Source: Gammaproteobacteria bacterium
GTDB lineage: Bacteria > Pseudomonadota > Gammaproteobacteria > BMS3Bbin11
Reading direction: 5' to 3'
Assembly (NCBI GenBank): GCA_030636465.1
Contig: DAOVWW010000021.1
Coordinates: 1-10,406 of the forward strand
Length of the DNA: 10,406 nucleotides
Position 1 is the stretch's first letter. Every line of letters begins with the position of its first letter. The position numbers and the translations under genes were made by a program. The notes under the pieces are model-generated. The model did not search any database. It was not told the DNA's origin and saw only the letters and a list, made by a program, of their open reading frames with translations. Positions 1 to 6,716 of the stretch are shown piece by piece.

Positions 1-89
1 AGCGGATAATAGCCAAAAGGAGCAAATGAAAACACCAACCCGGTACCAGCAAGCAGCACGATGGCATTCTGCCACCGTGGATTTATCAT
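1..89 (-). CDS. lnt: Apolipoprotein N-acyltransferase, N-terminal fragment
   Basis: Only the first 29 full codons are present; the gene runs off the left edge of the window. Lnt is an inner-membrane enzyme that adds the third acyl chain to the N-terminal cysteine of lipoproteins. The visible protein starts MINPRWQN and enters a hydrophobic segment containing FSFAPFGYYPL. That FAPF(G) motif at the end of the first membrane helix is typical of Lnt N-termini. The ATG (89-87) overlaps the corC stop TGA in an ATGA arrangement, which suggests translational coupling. Position after corC matches the usual gammaproteobacterial order. The carbon-nitrogen hydrolase domain and catalytic residues lie outside the window, so integrity cannot be judged. 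Confidence 0.88.
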   Translation of the reverse strand, partial: MINPRWQNAIVLLAGTGLVFSFAPFGYYP

Positions 90-958
90 GTGCTGCTTTC
101 CACGATGATATCAGCGTTTTCCGGGACGGTTAATTTGAGTAAATTGATACGTCTGGAATCACAATGCAGCACAGTAAAATGGAAACCGTTTACAGTAATT
201 GACTCTCCCCGTTCAGGTAAATAAGAAAAAGCATTGGTGACGAGGCCGCCAATTGTCTCCGTATCTCCCTGCTGAAATTCACATTTGAAATAGTCGGTAA
301 AATCTTCCAGTGGGGTCAGGGCTTTAACGATAAATCCGTCATCTATTTTACGAATCATGCTGTCATCTTCATCGTAATCAAATTCATCCTGAATATCGCC
401 AACTATCTGCTCCAGCACATCCTCGATAGTAACCAGCCCGGCCACGCCGCCGTATTCATTCATCACTATCGCCATATGATTACGGTTAGCACGAAAATCT
501 GCCAGCAACACATTCAATCGCTTGCTCTCAGGAACAAAAACAGCCTGGCGCAGAACATCCTTGAAGACAAAACGTCTCTGCTGTTCACTCTCAAAATAGC
601 GTAAAAGATCTTTAGCCAGTAGTACGCCTATGACATCATCCCGGTCTTCCTTTATAACCGGATAACGTGAGTAGCCGTGTTCATTCATTACCGGCAGAAA
701 GTCTTCCGGTGATACGTCTCTTTCGAGTACGACCATCTGCGAGCGTGGCACCATGATGTCCCGCACCTGCATGGTCGACACCTGGAAAACGCCTTCTATC
801 ATATCCAGTGCATCCTGGTCGATAAGCTGACGCTCCGTGGCGTTGCGTAAAATTTTTATAATATCATCGCGCTCCATGGCATTGCCCAGCAGGGACAGTC
901 CCAGTCTGGACAACCAGGAACGCAAACGAGGTCGAGGTTTTTTTAGTTTTTTCTTCAT
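86..958 (-). CDS. corC: CorC/YbeX family protein with paired CBS domains and a transporter-associated domain
   Basis: This 290-residue protein matches the length of E. coli YbeX/CorC (about 292). A basic N-terminus (residues 1-20) is followed by two CBS domains, about 66-125 and 132-190, with MVPRSQM at 69-75 and a strongly conserved NEYGGVAGLVTIEDVLEQIVG-type segment ending near 187. The C-terminal CorC_HlyC domain spans about 205-280. There is no DUF21 membrane domain, so this is the small soluble form. The family was first linked to magnesium and cobalt efflux; E. coli YbeX has also been connected to ribosome metabolism, which fits its neighbours ybeY and ybeZ. The ATG lies 3 bases after the ybeY stop and has no clear Shine-Dalgarno sequence, so it may depend on translation of ybeY. 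The biochemical role is uncertain, the family assignment is not. Confidence 0.95.
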   Translation of the reverse strand: MKKKLKKPRPRLRSWLSRLGLSLLGNAMERDDIIKILRNATERQLIDQDALDMIEGVFQVSTMQVRDIMVPRSQMVVLERDVSPEDFLPVMNEHGYSRYPVIKEDRDDVIGVLLAKDLLRYFESEQQRRFVFKDVLRQAVFVPESKRLNVLLADFRANRNHMAIVMNEYGGVAGLVTIEDVLEQIVGDIQDEFDYDEDDSMIRKIDDGFIVKALTPLEDFTDYFKCEFQQGDTETIGGLVTNAFSYLPERGESITVNGFHFTVLHCDSRRINLLKLTVPENADIIVESST

Positions 959-961
959 TAT

Positions 962-1426
962 TTATTTTGAATAATCATTATAGGGTGGAGGATAGCCGAG
1001 ACCAGTGATGATGCCTGTTTCCAGCATTTCCATCTCATCCGCCTCACTTTCGTGCAGGTGGTCAAAACCACAAAGATGCAGCACACCGTGTACCAGCATA
1101 TGAGCCCAGTGAGCCTCAGCTGTCTTCCCCTGTTCAATAGCTTCACGCTGTACCACGGGTGCACAAATGACGAGATCGCCCAATATCGAAGTCTCGACAC
1201 CCGGCGGGTCTTCGAAAGGAAAAGACAGAACGTTAGTGGAACCTATTTTATGCCGGTAGGATTCATTCAATTCAGCACTTTCTTTTTCATCGGTGACACG
1301 GATAGTTAATTCCCTGTGATTAACCCCACAGGCCTCACCTGCTGCATTCGCCCACAGCTGAAATTTTTGTTTGTCTGGAATTTGTTCATCCGCGACTGCC
1401 AGCTGTAAATCAACCATTAGAGGCAT
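962..1426 (-). CDS. ybeY: Endoribonuclease YbeY (rRNA maturation factor)
   Basis: This 154-residue protein matches the YbeY family in full length. YbeY is a zinc-dependent single-strand endoribonuclease that takes part in 16S rRNA 3'-end maturation and ribosome quality control. The metal motif H-x3-H-x5-H is intact as H113, H117 and H123 within HGVLHLCGFDH. The upstream signature YRHKIGSTNVLSFPFEDPPG (57-76) includes the conserved arginine R58, and ILGDLVI follows. The ATG at 1426 lies inside the end of ybeZ (17-base overlap). A second ATG at 1417, giving MVDLQLAV, is an equally possible start since neither has a strong ribosome binding site. The next gene, corC, starts 3 bases after the stop. 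YbeZ is a known physical partner of YbeY in E. coli, in line with the gene order. Confidence 0.96.
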   Translation of the reverse strand: MPLMVDLQLAVADEQIPDKQKFQLWANAAGEACGVNHRELTIRVTDEKESAELNESYRHKIGSTNVLSFPFEDPPGVETSILGDLVICAPVVQREAIEQGKTAEAHWAHMLVHGVLHLCGFDHLHESEADEMEMLETGIITGLGYPPPYNDYSK

Positions 1427-2393
1427 TCTTATCAGACTCTTTTTTATCAGTTGTTTGATAAGCCTCTACGATCTTCTGTACCAATGGGTGCCTGACCACA
1501 TCACCTGTTTGAAAGTAATTAAATTTAATCTCGGGTATGCCCTTTAGCACTTCAATAGCATGCGCCAGACCAGAACGCTGCGAACGTGGCAGATCAGTTT
1601 GAGTAACATCACCAGTGATAATCGCACGAGAACCACAACCAATGCGGGTCAGAAACATGCGCATCTGTTCTTCAGTGGTATTCTGCGCTTCATCGAGAAT
1701 CACCATTGCTTCACTTAATGTTCGCCCGCGCATATAGGCCAGCGGGGCAATTTCAATGATATGCCGTTCCAACAGGCGATCGACACGCTCAAAACCCAGC
1801 ATTTCATAGAGTGCATCATAGAGAGGGCGTAAGTATGGATCGACCTTTTGCTCCAGGTCGCCAGGTAAAAAACCCAGTCGTTCACCGGCCTCAACAGCAG
1901 GACGCACCAGCACAATCTTAGCAACTTCTTCCTTTTCCAAGGCTTCTACCGCGCAGGCTACAGCAAGGTAAGTCTTGCCCGTACCTGCCGGCCCGATGGC
2001 AAAGTTAATATCATTGGTAATAATGTTTCTGGCATAGTCCTGCTGGCGAGGATTACGCAAACGCACCTTGGCTCTTGGTGTCCTGATTATCATCAGTTCA
2101 TCAGTGTTATTGCTGCTCTGTGACAGGTGTTGCAGCGCTACGTGTACATTTGAGGTGTCCAGCTCCTCACCTTCTGTAACCCTGGCATACAGCTCCTGAA
2201 TGACCGCCTCTACCCTGGATGTCAGGGCCTTACCACCAAATACAGTAAAGTCTCCGCCACGGTGCAGGATTCGAGTATCAAAATATTTCTCTATCTGTTT
2301 GATATTTTCATTGAACTGGCCACAAAGCCTGGCCAGCTTTTCATTGTTTACAGACTGCAGGGAGAAATGGCGGACAGGTTCAGACACACTCAT
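1410..2393 (-). CDS. ybeZ: PhoH-like ATPase YbeZ
   Basis: A PhoH-family P-loop NTPase of 327 residues, probably a nucleotide-driven RNA helicase or remodelling partner of YbeY in the cytoplasm. Counting from the chosen start, Walker A GPAGTGKT is at 134-141, Walker B VILDEAQ at 231-237 and an ITGD sensor-like motif at 259-262. The N-terminal segment LCGQFNENIKQIEKYF resembles the N-terminus of E. coli YbeZ. I chose the ATG at 2393 (MSVSEPVRHF) because GAGGG sits 7 bases upstream and the E. coli family N-terminus aligns there. An in-frame GTG at 2417 would add 8 residues and overlap miaB. The gene starts 10 bases after the miaB stop and overlaps ybeY at its 3' end. Family certain; molecular activity inferred from the family. 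Confidence 0.94.
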   Translation of the reverse strand: MSVSEPVRHFSLQSVNNEKLARLCGQFNENIKQIEKYFDTRILHRGGDFTVFGGKALTSRVEAVIQELYARVTEGEELDTSNVHVALQHLSQSSNNTDELMIIRTPRAKVRLRNPRQQDYARNIITNDINFAIGPAGTGKTYLAVACAVEALEKEEVAKIVLVRPAVEAGERLGFLPGDLEQKVDPYLRPLYDALYEMLGFERVDRLLERHIIEIAPLAYMRGRTLSEAMVILDEAQNTTEEQMRMFLTRIGCGSRAIITGDVTQTDLPRSQRSGLAHAIEVLKGIPEIKFNYFQTGDVVRHPLVQKIVEAYQTTDKKESDKNASNG

Positions 2394-2403
2394 ATGATAG
2401 CCC

Positions 2404-3801
2404 TCACGCGCTAACACTTACTGGTATGCTACGTGGAATATCAATACCTTCTGCGACGCCACGCAGTGAATTAGGCTGTGCGGAAGTAATCTTTACATCA
2501 ATCATCTGGCCTATCAGCCTTACCGGCCCGGCGAAATTAACCACCCGGTTATTCTCAGTCCTGCCAGACATCTCGGTATCACTTTTCTTAGACACACCCT
2601 GTACCAGTACACGCTGAACAGTGCCCGCCATAGCCTGCGAAATTGCTGCCGCCTGCTCCAATATCTGCTTCTGTAATCGTGACAATCGCTCTTTTTTTAC
2701 TGACATCAGTACTGAGTCCTCCAGGTCTGCCGCTGGCGTCCCCGGTCTTGCGCTGTAGATAAAGCTGAAAGAAAAGTCGAAACCTATGGTTTTGATCAGA
2801 TCCATCGTGGCCTGAAAGTCAGCCTCGGTTTCACCCGGAAAACCGATAATAAAATCAGATGATAAACTGATGTCCGGTCGAACCTGTCTCAGCTTTTCAA
2901 TTATCTGTATGTAATCCTGTACGTTATAGCCTCTTTTCATCAGGGAAAGTATACGGTCTGAACCGGATTGCACCGGCAGGTGCAAATGGTCAACCAGCTG
3001 TGGAATATTAGCGTAAGCATCAATCAGGGCGTCGCTAAATTCCAGCGGATGCGAGGTAGTGAAACGTATACGCTCTATGCCATCTATTTCTGCAACATAC
3101 TGGATGAGCGTGGCCAGGTCTGCAGTAGAATCATCAAACATAGCACCCTGGTAGGCATTGACATTCTGACCCAGCAAATTAACTTCTCGCACACCCTGTT
3201 CAGCCAGTGCGACAACTTCTGACAGCACATCGTCAAAAGGCCGTGAAAACTCTTCACCACGGGTATAGGGCACAACACAAAAGCTGCAATACTTGCTGCA
3301 GCCTTCCATGATAGAAACAAAGGCAGTAGGTCCGTCGGCTCTGGGTTCAGGCAGGGCATCAAATTTTTCTATTTCGGGGAAGCTGGTATCAATTTTACTC
3401 TTATGCTGATCACGGCTGGCATTTATCAGCTGAGGTAAACGATGCAGGGTTTGCGGCCCAAAAATGATGTCGACGTAAGGCGCCCGATCAAGAATATCCT
3501 GCCCTTCCTGACTGGCGACACAGCCACCCACACCAATCAATAAATCCGGTCTTTTCTGCTTCCACTTTCTCCAGCGCCCCAGCTGGTGAAACACTTTTTC
3601 CTGCGCCCTTTCACGCACTGAACAAGTATTCAGCAACAAGACATCTGCCTGCTCAGGATCTGTGGTCACAGACATACCATGCGACCTTGCAAGAAGGTCA
3701 GCCATGCGATTGGAATCGTATTCGTTCATCTGACAGCCAAAGGTCTTGATGAAGAGCTTCTGGCCTGTTTTGCTGGCCTCAGAGGGCCTGGACTTGGACA
3801 T
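2404..3801 (-). CDS. miaB: tRNA-2-methylthio-N6-dimethylallyladenosine synthase MiaB
   Basis: A radical-SAM methylthiotransferase of 465 residues that converts i6A37 to ms2i6A37 in tRNAs reading codons that begin with U. Three domains are visible. The N-terminal UPF0004 domain carries cluster cysteines C23 ([11 protein letters not shown]), C60 (NTCSVRERA) and C94 (GVGGCVASQ). The radical-SAM core carries C-x3-C-x2-C as C168, C172 and C175 within [16 protein letters not shown]. The C-terminal TRAM domain (about 395-460) binds t[12 protein letters not shown] and VVPYTRG point to MiaB rather than to RimO or MtaB. The N-terminus is about a dozen residues longer than E. coli MiaB, but no later start precedes the first cysteine. 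The ATG lacks a clear ribosome binding site. It is the first gene of the minus-strand cluster and is followed after 10 bases by ybeZ. Confidence 0.97.
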   Translation of the reverse strand: MSKSRPSEASKTGQKLFIKTFGCQMNEYDSNRMADLLARSHGMSVTTDPEQADVLLLNTCSVRERAQEKVFHQLGRWRKWKQKRPDLLIGVGGCVASQEGQDILDRAPYVDIIFGPQTLHRLPQLINASRDQHKSKIDTSFPEIEKFDALPEPRADGPTAFVSIMEGCSKYCSFCVVPYTRGEEFSRPFDDVLSEVVALAEQGVREVNLLGQNVNAYQGAMFDDSTADLATLIQYVAEIDGIERIRFTTSHPLEFSDALIDAYANIPQLVDHLHLPVQSGSDRILSLMKRGYNVQDYIQIIEKLRQVRPDISLSSDFIIGFPGETEADFQATMDLIKTIGFDFSFSFIYSARPGTPAADLEDSVLMSVKKERLSRLQKQILEQAAAISQAMAGTVQRVLVQGVSKKSDTEMSGRTENNRVVNFAGPVRLIGQMIDVKITSAQPNSLRGVAEGIDIPRSIPVSVSA

Positions 3802-3831
3802 TAATGTGCGGGAATAGTGTTACGGATGGAT

Positions 3832-3860
3832 AAGCTAACCGGAATTAAGCAAAATTTCAA
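3832..3860 (-). promoter_or_regulatory. Candidate sigma70 promoter for miaB
   Basis: Read on the minus strand, TTGAAA (3860-3855) and TAGCTT (3837-3832) are separated by 17 bases. The -35 matches the consensus at 5 of 6 positions, the -10 only at 3 of 6. Transcription would start near 3825, about 24 bases before the miaB ATG. The placement is sensible but the -10 is poor, so this is tentative. Confidence 0.35.
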
Positions 3861-3894
3861 GCTGACATAGTGTTTGTAGGCTTTTTCAAACGTG

Positions 3895-3910
3895 TTACGA
3901 AATATCGTAA
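3895..3910. promoter_or_regulatory. Imperfect 16-bp palindrome in the miaB/cysC intergenic region, possible operator
   Basis: TTACGA and TCGTAA form perfect 6-base arms around the 4-base centre AATA. The site lies between the divergent miaB and cysC genes, about 35 bases upstream of the candidate miaB -35 box and 124 bases before the cysC start used here. Size and symmetry fit a dimeric regulator site, but I do not recognise a specific regulator. A short hairpin with arms CGGTT/AACCG also lies at 3957-3973. Confidence 0.25.
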
Positions 3911-4033
3911 AAGCTACCTGCAGCAAGCAGTACCTCGGCTATTCAAATCTTATTTTCGGTTATGCGTAAACCGTAACTCCTTCATTTTTTCATGGTAATA
4001 TTCGGTCAGAATTCTGAATCTGAAATTATATAT

Positions 4034-4666
4034 ATGAAAAGCAAAAACGTTGTTTGGCACAAAACGGCCATAACCCGCGAAGATCGTAACAAATTACATG
4101 GTCACCGTAGCCTGATTTTGTGGTTTACCGGTTTGTCTGGTGCAGGCAAATCTACCCTCGCCAATGCACTGGAAGCACGTCTGCACGAAGAAAATTGTGC
4201 CACTATCGTACTTGATGGCGACAATGTCCGTCATGGCCTTTGTGGTGATCTCAGTTTTTCCGCTGAGGACAGGGTAGAAAATATTCGACGCATAGGCGAG
4301 ATGTCAAAACTCTTCATTGATGCTGGCGTTATTGCGATAACGGCCTTCATCTCACCCTTTCGTAGCGATAGAAGACGTGTTCGTGAGCTGGTAGCCGAAA
4401 ATGAATTTATAGAGATCTATGTTCGTTGCTCGCTGGAAACATGCGAGGACCGCGACGTAAAAGGTATGTATAAAAAGGCACGACGCGGTGAAATCAGTGA
4501 TTTTACAGGTATTTCATCTCCCTACGAAGAACCTGAATTGGCTGAAATCATCGTTGATACCGATACACACAGCATAGATCAATGCGTCGATCATATTGTT
4601 GCCAAACTTGAGTCGTTTGGGACTTTTCACAAGCCCCTATCGGGTAATAATGCCGTTAGCGGGTGA
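4034..4666 (+). CDS. cysC: Adenylylsulfate (APS) kinase
   Basis: APS kinase phosphorylates adenylylsulfate with ATP to give PAPS, the activated sulfate used in assimilation and sulfation. From the chosen start the protein has 210 residues (E. coli 201). The P-loop GLSGAGKST is at 33-41, preceded by the family signature LWFTG. DGDNVRHGL is at 61-69, the FISPFR segment with the conserved serine S107 at 105-110, and the lid region KGMYKKARRGE at 143-153 followed by FTGISSPYE. All key motifs are intact. The start at 4034 (MKSKNVVWHK) fits the family N-terminus VVWH; an in-frame ATG at 3992 would add 14 residues without family similarity, and neither has a clear ribosome binding site. No sulfurylase or PAPS reductase gene is adjacent, so the gene stands alone here and the fate of PAPS cannot be told from context. 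Confidence 0.94.
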   Translation: MKSKNVVWHKTAITREDRNKLHGHRSLILWFTGLSGAGKSTLANALEARLHEENCATIVLDGDNVRHGLCGDLSFSAEDRVENIRRIGEMSKLFIDAGVIAITAFISPFRSDRRRVRELVAENEFIEIYVRCSLETCEDRDVKGMYKKARRGEISDFTGISSPYEEPELAEIIVDTDTHSIDQCVDHIVAKLESFGTFHKPLSGNNAVSG

Positions 4667-4719
4667 TTTTGTGCTGGCACACGGCGGAGTTTCTTTTTAA
4701 TCTACGATTAGGTTTTTAC

Positions 4720-4920
4720 CGTGCTTTTCGCACTTGTTGTGCGAGTTCATTTCTTTTCACGGCAAAAGAAACGAACCAAAGAAAAGCCGCCCCTACATCG
4801 TTGGCCTTCGGCACACTGCGCGCTTCAGCTTATTCCGGCGCTGCGGAACTCGCTGCGCTCAAACAGTCCTCGCTCTATCCGGCCTAATCTTCCAGTGCTC
4901 GACAACTCAAAAGGGGATGG
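4720..4920 (+). repeat. Structured intergenic repeat, copy A (downstream of cysC)
   Basis: This non-coding element begins about 55 bases after the cysC stop and reads in the same direction as cysC. It starts with a hairpin with arms TCGCAC (4728-4733) and GTGCGA (4739-4744). A second hairpin, TTTCTTTT (4750-4757) and AAAAGAAA (4764-4771), is flanked by GTTC/GAAC. Then comes ACCAAAGAAAAG, a core beginning GAACTCGCTGCGCTCA (4846-4866), and a tail ending AGGGGATG at 4919. The same order of parts recurs in reverse orientation at 5060-5275. Open frames here are low-complexity and are not believed to be genes. A weak hairpin followed by five T residues (4698-4717) lies just before it and could help to end cysC transcripts. 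Function unknown; a 3'-end-associated mobile or structural repeat is inferred. Confidence 0.7.
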
Positions 4921-4970
4921 GTAGATCAAAACCAGCTCCCTGCCATTAATTAAGTGATTTACAGATTTGA

Positions 4971-5022
4971 TATAGGTCCGAATTCATTCGGACAAAACAT
5001 GTGCGAATTTGTCGCACCTACA
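4971..5022. repeat. REP-like double hairpin element
   Basis: Two tandem hairpins lie within 52 bases. The first has perfect 8-base arms GTCCGAAT (4976-4983) and ATTCGGAC (4986-4993). The second has 6-base arms GTGCGA (5001-5006) and TCGCAC (5012-5017). The unit is bounded by near-matching inverted ends, TATAGGT on the left and ACCTACA on the right, with 6 of 7 positions complementary. This layout resembles repetitive extragenic palindromes and small non-autonomous elements common in gammaproteobacteria. It sits in the gap between the two larger repeat copies. One copy alone cannot prove that it is dispersed. Confidence 0.55.
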
Positions 5023-5059
5023 ATGTTGCCACCAACCCTGATTTTGACATTGACCTGAA

Positions 5060-5275
5060 CATCCCGTTCAGACTTGCCGAGAAGCGCAGGATGAGCCGGG
5101 GTCTTCGGGGTGCGCCTGTCTGAGCGCAGCGAGTTCGCGCCCCGCCGGCTCATTCGAGCATCGCAGGGAACCCAGAATGATCTTTTTCTGGGCGAGCATG
5201 TCGGGTGCCTTTTCTTTTGGTACCTTTTCTTTGGGCAAGCAAAGAAAAGATACTCGTCCATGAAGGACGAAAAAC
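5060..5275 (-). repeat. Structured intergenic repeat, copy B (downstream of nnrS, inverted relative to copy A)
   Basis: Read on the minus strand, this element follows nnrS by about 80 bases and repeats the order of parts seen in copy A. Hairpin 1 has arms TCGTCC and GGACGA (5270-5254), with the same arm and loop lengths as in A but different pairs. Hairpin 2 is a perfect 10-base stem, CTTTTCTTTG with CAAAGAAAAG (5249-5224). ACCAAAAGAAAAG and the core GAACTCGCTGCGCTCA (5136-5116; one mismatch to A over 21 bases) follow, and the tail ends at CGGGATG. In B the core is enclosed by a long stem: TGAGCCGG (5092-5099) pairs with CCGGCTCA (5145-5152), and GGGGTGCGC (5107-5115) pairs with GCGCCCC (5137-5143). 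The open frame across this region carries lysine- and arginine-rich, low-complexity sequence and is judged spurious. Confidence 0.7.
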
Positions 5276-5353
5276 TCAGCCGAGCGCTAGCTCAAAAACA
5301 AAAAAAGGAATCTACTGGGAAGGGATGAAACCCTCAGCAGTACGCTAACACAA

Positions 5354-6553
5354 TTACCCCGGCCGACCATCGGCCCTCGGAGATAAATAAATCGGCGCCA
5401 TCTTCACTACAAAAATAGAAAATGCCATTGCCCATATTAATGCTGAAATCAGCACCAGTGAAGGATAGGCCTTTGCCGGTAGCACTAGTGGTAAAAACAC
5501 TCTGACTATGACAGCAATATTTATCGCAGCAAATGCAGTAGCCATAAACGCAGGTGCGTATAACTTACGTCCGCTGTGCCCCATGGAAACCCGCACCATC
5601 ATACCCATAGTCATCAAGCCGATACCGCCAATAGTCAGCGCATGCAGTGCCAGTGATGTGCTTAACAGCCCGTACATGGACAAAGCCATCAGAAACAACC
5701 CGACAACTATCCAGCCATAGGCCATCACCAACACCCATAATAGCGGCACTCTCCAGACACCTTTACCGTACCAGCCTAACAGACGAATTAGATGTAAGAC
5801 TGCGGCAATCAATGCAATAACTGCCACTCCGGCGCCGGTAAAATCTGCCGTATGTAATACGCCAAGCAGCAATAGCAACAGGCTGGAGGAAGTATCGATT
5901 AGAGGAAAACTTCTGCGCTTAAAGTCACCATCTAAACCGCGTTCTATAAAAAAAGGAATTACACGCCCACCCATAATACTGATCAACAGCAATATCACAT
6001 AAACAGCAGCATACAAAGCATAGCGTTGTCCGTTTTCAATGAACCCTGCTACGCCAATATGAAAGAACACGTTAATGACTGCCAGTACCAGCAATATGCC
6101 AATAAAGATAAGATTGCGATAATTCTTCGTTTTCAACAATAAAGGCATAAGTGCAAGCGCTACCGCTGGCAGAAATGCTATATCAATAACCGCGACCAGC
6201 CAGTATGGGATGCTGGCGGGAAAGAATGGAACTAGCCGTGCAAGCATCCATAGACTCGCAAGCAGTAACAATACGCTCCCTTTTGCTGTTTGCCGGCCTG
6301 TCCAGTTTTTTACTGCCGTCAACAGAAAACCTGCAACCACAGCGACAACGTAACCAAAAACCATCTCATGTCCGTGCCAGTAAACAGAACCATAGGCCGA
6401 TGCAGGCCCGCCGTTTGAATACACCAGCCCCCAAAGCAGAATTAATATTACCGCTGATAATCCGGCTAGCAGAAAAAAGGGCCTGAATCCCAGCGATAAC
6501 AATGGCACGCCAGGATCTGGCTGTTTTTGCGGGTCATCCAGGTTTATCAACAT
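5354..6553 (-). CDS. nnrS: NnrS family membrane protein
   Basis: A very hydrophobic 399-residue protein with about a dozen predicted membrane helices, the usual NnrS size and layout. Family hallmarks are GFRPFFLLAG (22-31), YWHGHEMVFGYVVAVVAGFL (58-77) with H60 and H62 as likely heme or metal ligands, and the GRVIPFF segment near mid-protein. NnrS proteins are heme- and copper-containing inner-membrane proteins that protect cells against nitric oxide stress and are often controlled by NO-responsive regulators. The ATG has a modest AAGAGA sequence 8 bases upstream. Upstream lies a promoter with an FNR/DNR-like site, in line with induction under low oxygen or NO. No denitrification genes are visible nearby. 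The family call is firm; the exact activity of NnrS is not settled. Confidence 0.93.
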   Translation of the reverse strand: MLINLDDPQKQPDPGVPLLSLGFRPFFLLAGLSAVILILLWGLVYSNGGPASAYGSVYWHGHEMVFGYVVAVVAGFLLTAVKNWTGRQTAKGSVLLLLASLWMLARLVPFFPASIPYWLVAVIDIAFLPAVALALMPLLLKTKNYRNLIFIGILLVLAVINVFFHIGVAGFIENGQRYALYAAVYVILLLISIMGGRVIPFFIERGLDGDFKRRSFPLIDTSSSLLLLLLGVLHTADFTGAGVAVIALIAAVLHLIRLLGWYGKGVWRVPLLWVLVMAYGWIVVGLFLMALSMYGLLSTSLALHALTIGGIGLMTMGMMVRVSMGHSGRKLYAPAFMATAFAAINIAVIVRVFLPLVLPAKAYPSLVLISALIWAMAFSIFVVKMAPIYLSPRADGRPG

Positions 6554-6603
6554 TTACTTATCTCTTTTACTTTCGTCATCATTCAACTCATTCACTTTTC
6601 TCA

Positions 6604-6644
6604 AGTATACGCATCGTGCAGGATTTTGATTTGACCTTTATCAT
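6604..6644 (-). promoter_or_regulatory. Candidate FNR/DNR-dependent promoter of nnrS
   Basis: An FNR-family half-site pair, TTGAC-CTTT-ATCAT (6631-6644 on the plus strand), matches the TTGAT-N4-ATCAA consensus at 8 of 10 positions; the TTGAC half is typical of DNR/NnrR-type sites. On the minus strand a TATACT -10 box (6609-6604) puts the start of transcription near 6596-6597, which places the centre of the site at about -41, the class II position for FNR-family activators. No good -35 box is present at the right distance, as expected for an activated promoter. Confidence 0.55.
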
Positions 6645-6665
6645 GCGGAGAAAATACACAGGATT

Positions 6666-6674
6666 TGCTATAAT
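6666..6674 (+). promoter_or_regulatory. Candidate extended -10 promoter of gmd
   Basis: TGC directly followed by the perfect -10 hexamer TATAAT (6669-6674) gives an extended -10 element, which can work without a -35 box; none is evident. Transcription would start near 6681, giving a leader of about 36 bases. The gmd ribosome binding site AGGAA lies at 6703-6707. The FNR-like site at 6631-6644 would be centred near -43 of this promoter as well. Confidence 0.6.
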
Positions 6675-6716
6675 CTGCCACTTAATATTCCCATCCTAAT
6701 TCAGGAACGACTATTT

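Noticed and set aside
2394..2417. GTG start at 2417 adding 8 residues to YbeZ
   Set aside because: The ATG at 2393 has a GAGGG ribosome binding site at good spacing and matches the family N-terminus; the longer form overlaps miaB.
3084..3362. Minus-strand open frame of 92 codons within miaB
   Set aside because: It is an alternative frame of the intact miaB gene with no family similarity.
4663..4949. Three overlapping plus-strand open frames of 67-74 codons after cysC
   Set aside because: They overlap each other in different frames over copy A and have no recognisable domain; a set of overlapping small frames on a hairpin-rich repeat is not a gene.
4959..5261. Minus-strand open frame of 100 codons starting MDEYLFFACPKKRYQ
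   Set aside because: It lies across copy B and the REP-like hairpins, is low-complexity in composition, has no domain or homologue I recognise, and its frame is explained by the repeat.
3802..5353. Possible mobile element, integrase or defence gene around cysC and the repeats
   Set aside because: No transposase, integrase, nuclease or toxin frame is present, and the flanking genes are intact; only small non-coding repeats are seen.
5357..5375. Hairpin GGCCGA/TCGGCC near the end of nnrS as a terminator
   Set aside because: It lies within the last codons of nnrS and is not followed by a T run on either strand.
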